Made by a program: the position numbers and the translations under genes. The notes under the pieces are model-generated. The model saw nothing but the letters and a program-made list of their open reading frames with translations, had not been told where the DNA came from and did no database searches. 64,000 bases of DNA from Nocardioides sp. (GTDB taxonomy: Bacteria > Actinomycetota > Actinomycetes > Propionibacteriales > Nocardioidaceae), in assembly GCF_030149505.1 (NCBI RefSeq), contig NZ_JASBRN010000077.1:44510-108509 (forward strand), in the 5' to 3' direction. Positions 47,368 through 55,630 of this stretch are shown piece after piece. Each line of letters opens with the position of its first letter. The first letter of the stretch is position 1.

Positions 47368-47539
47368 GGAGTGCACCCGAGGCTCCTGGCGCGTCATCGG
47401 CACTCCAGTCGGGTGCGGGCGGGCGAGGGGCGACTCGAACCCGCCGGCGCACGGGTCCGGAGTGCAGATGACGCGCCAGGTACGTCAGGCGCACTCCAGT
47501 CGCCTGCCTGGCAAGGATTGTCGGCCGGCCGCTGAACCT
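47368..47539. repeat. Right pair of 39-bp elements (R3 and R4) and outer repeat
   Basis: R3 (47368-47406) and R4 (47459-47497) are 39 bases each, GGAGTG to CACTCC, inverted relative to each other with a 52-base spacer. R4 is nearly identical to R2 (ATGACGCGCCAGG, CGTCAGGCGCACTCC). The outer repeat GGCAAGGATTGTCGGCCGGC follows at 47510. The region 47234-47558 has no convincing gene. Confidence 0.8.
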
Positions 47540-47558
47540 TCGCCCCGCCGACCCGCCC

Positions 47559-48953
47559 CTACAGCCCCTTCGCGGCCGCGAGCAGCTTGGTGAGCGACTC
47601 CTTGGCGTCCCCGAAGAGCAGGGTGGTGCGCGGGTCGAAGAGCAGCTCGTTCTCGATGCCGGCGAACCCGGGACGCATGGAGCGCTTGAGGAAGACGACC
47701 TGCTGGGCCTGGTCGACGTCGAGGATCGGCATGCCGTAGATCGGGGCCGAGGGCGTGGTGCGGGCGGCGGGGTTGACGACGTCGTTGGCGCCGACGACCA
47801 GCACGACGTCGGTGTGCTTGAACTCGCCGTTGATGTCGTCCATCTCGACCAGCTGCTCGTAGGGCACCTGGGCCTCGGCGAGCAGGACGTTCATGTGCCC
47901 GGGCATCCGGCCGGCGACGGGGTGGATGGCGTAGTCGACGCGGGTGCCGCGGGCCTGCAGCACCTCGACCAGCTCGCGCAGGGTGTGCTGGGCCTGGGCG
48001 ACGGCCAGGCCGTAGCCGGGGACGATGATGACGCGGTCGGCGTACCCCAGCAGGATCGCGACGTCCTCGGGGCCGGCCGAGCGGACCGGGCGGTCGGAGG
48101 CCTCGCCGGCGCCGAGGGTGGAGCCGCCGCGCAGTGCCCCGAAGAGGATGTTGGGCACCGAACGGCCCATCGCGCGCGCCATCAGCAGGGTGAGGAAGGT
48201 GCCCGAGGCCCCGACCAGCGTGCCCGCGACCAGCAGCACCACGTTGGAGAGCACGTAGCCGCCGGCGGCGACGGTCAGCCCGGTGAAGGCGTTGAGCAGG
48301 GAGATGACGATCGGTACGTCCGCGCCGCCGACCGGCAGCACCAGCAGCACGCCGACGATCAGGCCGAGCACGGCCAGGCCGATGCCGATCCCGAGCGTCG
48401 CGTTGGTGACGGTCAGGACGCCGAGGGCCAGCGACGCCAGGATCGCGGCACCGAAGACGAGCGGGAGCCCGGCGAAGACCACCGGTCGCGAGGTCATGAG
48501 CTCCTGGAGCTTAGCGAACGTGATGACGGAGCCCGCGAAGGAGACCGACCCGACCAGCACGGTGAAGGCGGTCGCCGCGAGCACGACGGACTCGACCTCG
48601 GCCGCGTCGGAGAGGTGCAGCAGCTCGTCGAGCTCCAGCAGCGCGACCAGGGCCGCGGCCCCACCACCCACGCCGTTGAACAGCGCGACCATCTGCGGCA
48701 TCTGGGTCATCTGCACCCGGCGCGCGCCGAGCGCGCCCACGAGGGAGCCGACCACGATCGCGCCGACGATGAGCGGCACGTGGTCGAGGTCGAGGTAGGT
48801 GAAGGGCAGCACCACCGCGACGACCGCGGCGGCCGCGCCGACGAGGTTGCCGATGCGCGCGGTCCGCGGGCCCGCGAGGCCCTTGAGCGCGAGGATGAAG
48901 CCGACGGCGCAGAGCAGGTAGACCAGCTGCGCCCAGGTGGGGACGGCGCTCAC
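47559..48953 (-). CDS. pntB: NAD(P) transhydrogenase subunit beta
   Basis: 464 residues. About eight membrane helices are followed by the soluble NADP-binding domain (VIIVPGYGLAVAQAQ, VAGRMPGHMNVLLAEAQVPY quoted in part, GANDVVNPAARTTPSAPIYGMP quoted in part as VGANDVVNPAAR). The complex couples proton entry to NADPH formation from NADH. GTG overlaps the pntAb stop by 4 bases. Confidence 0.96.
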   Translation of the reverse strand: MSAVPTWAQLVYLLCAVGFILALKGLAGPRTARIGNLVGAAAAVVAVVLPFTYLDLDHVPLIVGAIVVGSLVGALGARRVQMTQMPQMVALFNGVGGGAAALVALLELDELLHLSDAAEVESVVLAATAFTVLVGSVSFAGSVITFAKLQELMTSRPVVFAGLPLVFGAAILASLALGVLTVTNATLGIGIGLAVLGLIVGVLLVLPVGGADVPIVISLLNAFTGLTVAAGGYVLSNVVLLVAGTLVGASGTFLTLLMARAMGRSVPNILFGALRGGSTLGAGEASDRPVRSAGPEDVAILLGYADRVIIVPGYGLAVAQAQHTLRELVEVLQARGTRVDYAIHPVAGRMPGHMNVLLAEAQVPYEQLVEMDDINGEFKHTDVVLVVGANDVVNPAARTTPSAPIYGMPILDVDQAQQVVFLKRSMRPGFAGIENELLFDPRTTLLFGDAKESLTKLLAAAKGL

Positions 48954-49279
48954 CGGCCGGCCCCGCTTGTCCTCGGGGGGGCGACGGGGGGCGGAGCCCC
49001 CCGTCTGCGCACGAACATCTGCAGCATCCGGTCGGTCACCACGAAGCCGCCGACCAGGTTGACGGCGGCCAGCACGATCGCGACCAGTCCGACGACCAGC
49101 GCCACCGTCGACTCGGTCTGACCGGTGACGAGCACCGCACCGAGCAGGATGATCCCGTGGATCGCGTTGGCCCCGGACATCAGCGGGGTGTGCAGCGTCG
49201 AGGACACCTTCGAGATGACCTCCACGCCCACGAAGACGCTGAGCACGAAGATCGTCAGCCAGACCATGCCGTCGTCCAC
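48950..49279 (-). CDS. pntAb: NAD(P) transhydrogenase alpha subunit, membrane part
   Basis: 109 residues with three membrane helices: VWLTIFVLSVFVGVEVI, HGIILLGAVLV, and VALVVGLVAIVLAAVNLVGG. It is the separate membrane piece found when the alpha subunit is split. The GTG at 49279 has a strong AGGAGGAG site five bases upstream and is preferred to ATG 49267. Its C-terminus carries a proline-rich tail. Confidence 0.93.
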   Translation of the reverse strand: MDDGMVWLTIFVLSVFVGVEVISKVSSTLHTPLMSGANAIHGIILLGAVLVTGQTESTVALVVGLVAIVLAAVNLVGGFVVTDRMLQMFVRRRGAPPPVAPPRTSGAGR

Positions 49280-49281
49280 GG

Positions 49282-50424
49282 CTACTCCTCCTCCACCGGT
49301 GCGCCGGGTCCCTCGAGCAGCAGCCGCGTGGGCTCGTGCCGCACGACGCCGGCATGGGTGACGCAGGCCCCGTCGAGGATCTCGTCGTCGAGGTCGAGGA
49401 CCAGCTCTCCCTCGCGCGTCATGAGGGTCAGCAGGCTCAGCACGTTCTGCGCGTAGAGCCGCGAGGCCGGGCCCGGCATCTGCGCGGCGACGTTGCGCCC
49501 GCCCCACACCTGGGCCCGCCCGATCGCGACGATCTCACCCGCCACCGACCCCTCGACGTTGCCGCCGGAGTCGGCCGCCAGGTCCACCACGACCGACCCG
49601 GGGCTCATCGCCTCGACCATCTCCCGCGTGACCAGCACCGGGGCCGTGCGCCCCGGCACCGCGGCGGTGGTGATCATGCCGTCGGCCGCCGCGACGTACG
49701 GCGCCAGCAGCTCCCTCTGGAGGGCCGCGCGCTCCTCGGACATCTCGCGCGCGTAGCCGCCGGCTCCCTCGAGGGTGGGCAGGTCGAGCTCGATCGCGTG
49801 CGCCCCCATGGAGCGGATCTCCTCCGCGGCGGCGGCACGCACGTCGTACGCCTTCACGACGGCCCCGAGGCGACGGGCGGTGGCGATGGCCTGGAGGCCG
49901 GCCACCCCGGCACCCAGGACGACGACCTGGGCGGGCGGCACCGTGCCGGCGGCGGTCATGTTGAGCGGGAAGAACCGGCGCAGCAGCCCGGCGCAGACGA
50001 CCGCGCAGCGGTAGCCGCTGACCAGCGACTGCGACGACAGCGCGTCCATCGACTGGGCCCGCGAGATCCGCGGGACGAGCTCCATGGCGATCGCGGTGGT
50101 GCCGAGGTCGCGGTGGTCGCGGACCAGGTCGAGCTCGGCGGCGGTGGACAGGAAGGAGACGGTGACCGCGCCGGCGCGGAGCCGGCGGAGGGTGTCACGG
50201 GACAGCGGCTGCACCGAGCAGACCAGGTCGGCCTCCGGGAACGGGTCGTCCTCGACGAGGGCCCCGGCAGCGGCGTACTCCTCGTCCTCGTGGAGGGCCC
50301 CTAGGCCGGCGCCGGTCTCGACCACGACCTCGTGCCCGAGCGCGGCCAGCTTCCCGACGAGCTCGGGGACCATCGCCACCCGGGTCTCGCCCTCGCGGGT
50401 CTCCCGCGCGACTGCGACTCGCAT
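49282..50424 (-). CDS. pntAa: NAD(P) transhydrogenase alpha subunit, NAD-binding part
   Basis: 380 residues of the alanine dehydrogenase/PntA family: MRVAVARETREGETRVAMVP at the start, SLVSGYRCAVVCA in the middle, and the NAD motif VVVLGAGVAGLQAIATARRLG. It hands hydride to the NADP domain of PntB. Leaderless start likely: TAGGTT (50437-50432, minus strand) ends 7 bases before the ATG. A second ATG three codons upstream is less likely. Confidence 0.94.
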   Translation of the reverse strand: MRVAVARETREGETRVAMVPELVGKLAALGHEVVVETGAGLGALHEDEEYAAAGALVEDDPFPEADLVCSVQPLSRDTLRRLRAGAVTVSFLSTAAELDLVRDHRDLGTTAIAMELVPRISRAQSMDALSSQSLVSGYRCAVVCAGLLRRFFPLNMTAAGTVPPAQVVVLGAGVAGLQAIATARRLGAVVKAYDVRAAAAEEIRSMGAHAIELDLPTLEGAGGYAREMSEERAALQRELLAPYVAAADGMITTAAVPGRTAPVLVTREMVEAMSPGSVVVDLAADSGGNVEGSVAGEIVAIGRAQVWGGRNVAAQMPGPASRLYAQNVLSLLTLMTREGELVLDLDDEILDGACVTHAGVVRHEPTRLLLEGPGAPVEEE

Positions 50425-50523
50425 GTCCAGCAACCTAGCCCTCTCCCGGGTGGAGCGTGGGGTACGCGCCGGTCGGCCCTGCGAATGCCTGGGTGCCCGC
50501 GGGTCCGCAGGTCCGGTCCCGGC

Positions 50524-51075
50524 TCAGACCGCGATCTCCTCGAGCACCTCGTGCCGGGGGCGGCGGCGGGGCCCCTCACCCAGGTGCGAGGCGAGGAGCG
50601 TGACGGTGTCGGCGACCCACTCCGGTCCGGTGTAGGTGTCGAGGAGACGGACCCAGCGGGTGACCTCCTGCGGCGCCCCGATGCGGGCGAGGGTCACGTG
50701 GGGCCGGAACGGCTGGCCGTCGACGCGGGTGCCGGCGCGGGAGGCCGCGGCGCGGCAGCCGGCGGCGAGGCGGCCGAGTTCCTCGTCATCGCCGACGAGC
50801 CCCGCCCAGAGCACCTTCGCGGCGACCCCGTGCGGGAAGGCGCCGCCGCCTGCGATCCGCGCCGGCGTCGTACGCCGTCGCGCGGCCGCCGCAGCCAGCG
50901 CCTCGACCAGGTCGTCGACCCGGTGCTCGGCCACGTCGGCGTAGAAGGCCAGCGTCACGTGCCACTGCTCCGGCGCGGACCACCGAAAGGTGCCGGCCGC
51001 CCGGCGTGGCTCGAGGAAGTCCTCCAGGTCGTCCACCGCGTGCTGGGGCGGGACCAACGCCGCGAACGCCCTCAT
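50524..51075 (-). CDS. thpR: RNA 2',3'-cyclic phosphodiesterase (2H family)
   Basis: 183 residues. Two HxT motifs, His39-x-Thr41 (WHVTLAF) and His126-x-Thr128 (PHVTLAR), are the 2H phosphoesterase active site. The family hydrolyses 2',3'-cyclic phosphates at RNA ends and may ligate tRNA halves in vitro. Its ATG shares one base with the stop of the upstream VIT-family gene. Confidence 0.92.
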   Translation of the reverse strand: MRAFAALVPPQHAVDDLEDFLEPRRAAGTFRWSAPEQWHVTLAFYADVAEHRVDDLVEALAAAAARRRTTPARIAGGGAFPHGVAAKVLWAGLVGDDEELGRLAAGCRAAASRAGTRVDGQPFRPHVTLARIGAPQEVTRWVRLLDTYTGPEWVADTVTLLASHLGEGPRRRPRHEVLEEIAV

Positions 51076-51824
51076 CAGGCGATGCCGGCTCCCAGCGCCG
51101 ATCCCACCGCGAACGTGACGACCATGGCGAAGACGCCGCCGCCGACGTTGCGCGCCACGGCCCGGCCCGGCGGGCCGTAGCCCAGCCTGGCGCTGGCCCA
51201 GCCGGTGAGCGCGAGGGCCACGGCGACCGCGACCATCGTGACCGGGACGCGCAGGTCGGGGCCGACGAGCACGATCGTCAGCAGGGGCAGCAGCGCGCCG
51301 AGGAAAAAGGAGATCATCGAGGCCCAGGCCGCGTGCCAGGCGTTGGTGACCTCGCCGGGGTCGATGCCCAGCTCCGCCTCGGCGTGCGCGGCCAGCGCGT
51401 CGTGGGCGGTGAGCTCGACGGCGACCTGCTGGGCGAGCGCGGGCGAGAGGCCCTTGTCGACGTAGATCTGGGCGAGCTCGGCGAGCTCCTCCTCGGGCTC
51501 CTCGACCAGCTCGCGGCGCTCCTTGTCCAGCAGCGCCTTCTCGGAGTCGCTCTGGGTGCTGACCGAGACGTACTCACCGGCCGCCATGCTCAGCGCACCG
51601 GCCACCAGGGCGGCGGTGCCGGCGATCAGGATCGCCGAGCGGTCGGTGGTCGCGCCGGCGACACCGACCACCAGGCCGGCGGTCGACACGATGCCGTCGT
51701 TGGCGCCCAGCACCCCGGCACGCAGCCAGTTCAGACGCGAGCGGATGCCGGTGTCGTGGGGCTCGTCGTCGTGCTGCTGCGGGTCCACGTCGGCGGGGTC
51801 GACGTACGTCGGCTCGGAGGTCAC
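51075..51824 (-). CDS. VIT/CCC1-family iron or manganese transporter
   Basis: 249 residues. Five membrane helices: the first two around GVLGANDGIVSTAGLVVGVAGA and AALVAGALSMAAGEYVSVS, then an acidic cytosolic helix (ERRELVEEPEEELAELAQIY) that binds metal in plant VIT1, then three C-terminal helices. Moves Fe2+ or Mn2+ out of the cytosol, usually to detoxify. GTG 51824 has GGAGG upstream; an ATG at 51893 is in frame. Confidence 0.88.
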   Translation of the reverse strand: MTSEPTYVDPADVDPQQHDDEPHDTGIRSRLNWLRAGVLGANDGIVSTAGLVVGVAGATTDRSAILIAGTAALVAGALSMAAGEYVSVSTQSDSEKALLDKERRELVEEPEEELAELAQIYVDKGLSPALAQQVAVELTAHDALAAHAEAELGIDPGEVTNAWHAAWASMISFFLGALLPLLTIVLVGPDLRVPVTMVAVAVALALTGWASARLGYGPPGRAVARNVGGGVFAMVVTFAVGSALGAGIA

Positions 51825-51908
51825 GCGTCGATCCTCCCCCGTGGCGTCCGGGCCGACAACGAAGGTGAGGCTGCGCTCAGCGGTCCCGGTCACGTGCGGG
51901 GACGACGA

Positions 51909-51949
51909 AGGGGGCGCCCCCCGGCTCGTACGCCGGGAGGGCGCCCCCT
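51909..51949 (-). terminator. GC-rich terminator hairpin
   Basis: AGGGGGCGCCC (51909-51919) pairs with GGGCGCCCCCT (51939-51949), with an inner CCGGC/GCCGG. It lies downstream of the minus-strand acyl-CoA dehydrogenase gene. The left side GACGAAGGGGGCGCC also matches the 3' part of the structured repeats at 12704 and 23667. Confidence 0.75.
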
Positions 51950-51986
51950 CAGGTCGAGTGCTACGAGCCTAGGTCGCCGTGGCGAG

Positions 51987-52093
51987 CTGGGCCTGTAGTG
52001 CGTGCATCGCAAGGCGGAGGCGCGAAGGCGACCTTGGAGCGAAGCGGGTCGTCGAGCGCCGACAACGCAGCGAGGTGCGTGCTACAGGCCCAG
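51987..52093. repeat. 107-bp element with perfect 12-bp ends
   Basis: CTGGGCCTGTAG (51987-51998) and CTACAGGCCCAG (52082-52093) are perfect inverted repeats. The space between has AGGCGGAGGCGCGAAGG and GGAGCGAAGCGGG type purine-rich blocks. The right arm contains the stop codon and last codons of the acyl-CoA dehydrogenase gene. Confidence 0.7.
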
Positions 52094-53227
52094 ATCGCGG
52101 CCGATGAGCTCCTTCATGATCTCGTTGGACCCGGCCCAGATCTTGGAGACGCGGGCGTCGCGCCAGGCGCGGGCCACGCGGTACTCGTTCATGAAGCCGT
52201 AGCCGCCGTGCAGCTGGACGCAGTGGTCGAGCACGTCGTTCTGGACCTGCGAGGACCACCACTTGGCCTTGGCCGCGTCGACGGGGGTCAGCTCGCCCTT
52301 GTCGTGGGCGATGACGCAGGTGTCGATGTAGGCCTCGGCGACCTCGATGGAGGTGAACAGCTCGGCCAGCAGGAACTTGTTGTGTTGGAAGGTGCCGATC
52401 GGGGCGCCGAAGGCCTTGCGGTCCTTGGTGTACTGCAGCGTCTCGATGAGGATCTGCTTGGCGTGCGCGACGTTGGAGATCGCGCAGCCCAGGCGCTCCT
52501 GCGGGAGCTTCTGCATCATCGCGATGAAGCCGCCACCGAGCTCACCCAGCACGTGCTCCTCGGAGAGCCGGACGTCCTCGAAGAAGAGCTCGGCGGTGTC
52601 CGACTCGTCCTGGCCGACCTTGTCGAGCTTGCGACCGCGCGAGAAGCCGGGGGCGTCGGAGGGGATCGCGAAGAGCGAGATGCCGCGCGCGCCCTTCTCG
52701 GGGTCGGTGCGCACCGCGGTGATGATGAGGTCGGCGGAGTAGCCGTTGGTGATGAAGGTCTTGGAGCCGTTGATGACCCAGTCGTCGCCGTCCTTGACCG
52801 CGGAGGTCTTGAGCGCGGCGAGGTCGGAGCCGCCGGAGGGCTCGGTCATGCCGATGGCGAGCAGGATCTCGCCGGAGGCCACGCCCGGGAGCCAGCGCTG
52901 CTTCTGCTCCTCGGTGCCCATCGCGACGATGTACGGCGCGGTGATGTCGGCGTGGATGCCCCAGCACGAGCCGAGGGCGGCGTTGACCTTGGAGAGCTCC
53001 TCGGCCATGACGGCGTTGAAGCGGTAGTCCCCGGCGCCGGCGCCGCCGTACTCCTCGGGGATCTCGAGACCCAGGAACCCCTGCTTGCCGGCCTCGAGCC
53101 AGAACTCGCGGGGGATGGCCTTGTCGATGGCGTGCTGCTCGACGTTCGGGATGACCGAACGCTCCAGGAACTCCCGCACGGAGGAGCGGAATGCCTCGTG
53201 GTCCTCGTCGTAGATCTCGCGCTTCAT
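52082..53227 (-). CDS. Long-chain-type acyl-CoA dehydrogenase
   Basis: 381 residues. FAD-dependent first step of beta-oxidation. FAD/substrate motif MTEPSGGSDLAALKTSA and the C-terminal VQLHGGYGFMNEY. The position of the usual catalytic Glu of medium-chain enzymes (YEGT) reads WAGSN, while PQERLGCA carries a Glu where long-chain and isovaleryl enzymes have theirs. The ending NEIMKELIGRDL matches mammalian LCAD closely. Single gene; stop codon inside the 107-bp element. Confidence 0.92.
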   Translation of the reverse strand: MKREIYDEDHEAFRSSVREFLERSVIPNVEQHAIDKAIPREFWLEAGKQGFLGLEIPEEYGGAGAGDYRFNAVMAEELSKVNAALGSCWGIHADITAPYIVAMGTEEQKQRWLPGVASGEILLAIGMTEPSGGSDLAALKTSAVKDGDDWVINGSKTFITNGYSADLIITAVRTDPEKGARGISLFAIPSDAPGFSRGRKLDKVGQDESDTAELFFEDVRLSEEHVLGELGGGFIAMMQKLPQERLGCAISNVAHAKQILIETLQYTKDRKAFGAPIGTFQHNKFLLAELFTSIEVAEAYIDTCVIAHDKGELTPVDAAKAKWWSSQVQNDVLDHCVQLHGGYGFMNEYRVARAWRDARVSKIWAGSNEIMKELIGRDLGL

Positions 53228-53386
53228 GGGACCAGATGCTACCCGCAGGTAACCCAGGTGGGGAGTGACGAGCGCAACGCGGGGTACCAGCGCGGCAGCG
53301 GCCGCGCGGACCGGCCGCGCGCAGGGGTGAGCCCTCGGGGGGAGGGGGGTCGGTTAGATCGATCCAAACAGGGAACAGGGAGTGAC

Positions 53387-55630
53387 ATGGAGATCTGGCC
53401 CGGCAACGCCTACCCCCTCGGCGCGACCTTCGACGGCAGCGGCACCAACATCGCGCTGTTCAGCGAGGTCGCCGAGCGCGTGGAGCTCTGCCTCTTCGAC
53501 GACCACCCCGACCAGCCCGACGGGCCGCTGGTCGAGACCCGGATCGAGCTCACCGAGGTCGACGCCCACGTGTGGCACTGCTACCTCCCGAGCGTGCAGC
53601 CGGGCCAGCGCTACGGCTTCCGCGTCCACGGCCCCTGGGATCCCGACGCCGGACTGCGCTGCAACCCCGCCAAGCTGCTGCTGGACCCCTACGCCAAGGC
53701 GACCTGGCGCGAGATCGACTGGGACCCCTCGCTGTTCGCCTACACCTTCGGCGAGGAGGACTCCCGCAACGACGATGACTCCGCGCCGCACATGACCCTG
53801 GGCGTGGTCATCAACCCCTTCTTCGACTGGGAGGGCGACCGCAGCCCGGGCACCGCCTACCCCGACACCGTCATCTACGAGGCGCACGTCAAGGGCCTGA
53901 CGATGCAGCACCCCGACGTGCCCGAGGAGCTGCGCGGCACCTACGCCGGCCTCGCGCACCCGGCCGTCGTGGAGCACCTCACCAAGCTCGGCGTCACCGC
54001 CATCGAGCTCATGCCGGTCCACCAGTTCGTGCAGGACAACACGCTGCTGGAGAAGGGCCTGCGCAACTACTGGGGCTACAACACCCTGGGGTTCTTCGCC
54101 CCCCACGCCGACTACTCCGCGGCCACCCACGACCCCGCCGCCGGCCGGGGCCAGCAGGTCCAGGAGTTCAAGGCGATGGTCAAGGAGCTCCACCTCGCCG
54201 GCATCGAGGTGATCCTCGACGTGGTCTACAACCACACCGCGGAGGGCAACCACCTCGGGCCGACGCTGTCGTTCAAGGGCATCGACAACCAGGCCTACTA
54301 CCGCCTGGTCGAGGACGACCCCCGCCACTACATGGACTACACCGGCACCGGCAACACGCTCAACGTGCGGCACCCGCACTCGCTGCAGCTGATCATGGAC
54401 TCGCTGCGCTACTGGGTGACCGAGATGCACGTCGACGGCTTCCGCTTCGACCTCGCCTCCGCGCTGGCGCGGGAGTTCTACGACGTCGACCGGCTGGCCA
54501 CCTTTTTCGAGCTCGTCCAGCAGGACCCGGTGGTCTCGCAGGTCAAGCTCATCGCCGAGCCGTGGGACGTCGGCCCCGGGGGCTACCAGGTGGGCGGGTT
54601 CCCGCCGCAGTGGACCGAGTGGAACGGCAAGTACCGCGACTCGGTCCGCGACTTCTGGCGCGGCGAGCCGTCGCTGGGTGAGTTCGCCTCACGCCTGGCC
54701 GGCTCCTCCGACCTCTACGAGCAGTCCGGCCGTCGCCCCTTCGCCAGCATCAACTTCGTGACCGCCCACGACGGCTTCACCCTGGCCGACCTGGTGTCGT
54801 ACTGCGAGAAGCACAACGAGGCCAACGGCGAGGACAACAACGACGGCGAGAGCCACAACCGCTCGCAGAACTTCGGCGTCGAGGGCCCGACCGACGACCC
54901 CGACGTCCTGCGGCTCCGGGCCCGGACCCAGCGCAACCTCATCGCGACGCTGCTGCTCAGCCAGGGCGTCCCTATGCTGCTCCACGGCGACGAGGGCGGT
55001 CGCTCCCAGGGCGGCAACAACAACACCTACGCCCAGGACACCGAGATCTCCTGGATGGACTGGGACTCCCTCGACCTGCCGCTGGTGGAGTTCACCGCGG
55101 CGGTCTCCCGGCTGCGCGCCGAGCACCCCACCTTCCGGCGCAAGCGCTTCTTCACCGGGTCGGAGGTCAGCGGCGGCGAGCGCCTGCACGACATCGTGTG
55201 GCTCCACCCCGAGGGCCGGCGGATGGAGGACGGCGACTGGGACGGTGGCTCCGCGGTCCTCGGGATGTACCTCAACGGCCACGGGATCGCCGGTCGCGAC
55301 CCCCGCGGCAACCCGATCACCGACGACCACTTCCTGCTCTACTTCAACGCCGGGGCCGACGAGGTCACCCTCGTGCTGCCGCCGGAGGAGTACGCCGCGG
55401 CCTGGTCGGTCGCGATCGACACCGCCGGCGAGACCGACCCGGCCGCGCCGCTGGGGTCAGGCTCGAAGGTGGTGCTGCCCGGCCGCACCGTGCTGGTGCT
55501 GCAGGAGTGGGCCGAGCCGGAGGCCGAGGTGGACCACTCCGTCGACGCCTCGCTGAAGGCCCAGTCCGACCGCAGCCAGTCGGACCGCAGCCAGTCCGAC
55601 CGCGCCGCGAGCGAGCAGGAGCAGGCGTGA
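53387..55630 (+). CDS. glgX: Glycogen debranching enzyme
   Basis: 747 residues, a GH13 enzyme (TreX/GlgX) that cuts alpha-1,6 branches. An N-terminal CBM48 domain (AYPLGATFDGSGTNIALFSE) is followed by DVVYNHTAEG, the nucleophile Asp in GFRFDLASAL, the acid Glu in LIAEPWDVG, and the Asp in TAHDGF. The last 25 residues are a hydrophilic tail with QSDRS repeats (55562-55606, three 15-base units). ATG 53387 has GGGAG upstream. It feeds linear glucans to treY. Confidence 0.95.
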   Translation: MEIWPGNAYPLGATFDGSGTNIALFSEVAERVELCLFDDHPDQPDGPLVETRIELTEVDAHVWHCYLPSVQPGQRYGFRVHGPWDPDAGLRCNPAKLLLDPYAKATWREIDWDPSLFAYTFGEEDSRNDDDSAPHMTLGVVINPFFDWEGDRSPGTAYPDTVIYEAHVKGLTMQHPDVPEELRGTYAGLAHPAVVEHLTKLGVTAIELMPVHQFVQDNTLLEKGLRNYWGYNTLGFFAPHADYSAATHDPAAGRGQQVQEFKAMVKELHLAGIEVILDVVYNHTAEGNHLGPTLSFKGIDNQAYYRLVEDDPRHYMDYTGTGNTLNVRHPHSLQLIMDSLRYWVTEMHVDGFRFDLASALAREFYDVDRLATFFELVQQDPVVSQVKLIAEPWDVGPGGYQVGGFPPQWTEWNGKYRDSVRDFWRGEPSLGEFASRLAGSSDLYEQSGRRPFASINFVTAHDGFTLADLVSYCEKHNEANGEDNNDGESHNRSQNFGVEGPTDDPDVLRLRARTQRNLIATLLLSQGVPMLLHGDEGGRSQGGNNNTYAQDTEISWMDWDSLDLPLVEFTAAVSRLRAEHPTFRRKRFFTGSEVSGGERLHDIVWLHPEGRRMEDGDWDGGSAVLGMYLNGHGIAGRDPRGNPITDDHFLLYFNAGADEVTLVLPPEEYAAAWSVAIDTAGETDPAAPLGSGSKVVLPGRTVLVLQEWAEPEAEVDHSVDASLKAQSDRSQSDRSQSDRAASEQEQA

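Larger units (their letters stand above)
46099..47539. mobile_element. Candidate palindrome-bounded cassette carrying a DUF559/AbiEi-like gene
   Basis: The unit has outer imperfect inverted repeats: 46099-46126 (containing the 9-bp palindrome TTTGTCGGC/GCCGACAAA) and 47510-47539, 22 of 28 positions identical when inverted. Inside each end lie two 39-bp elements facing away from each other. One gene fills the middle. No transposase is present. Whether it moves is not shown by one copy; boundaries come from the repeats alone. Confidence 0.55.
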
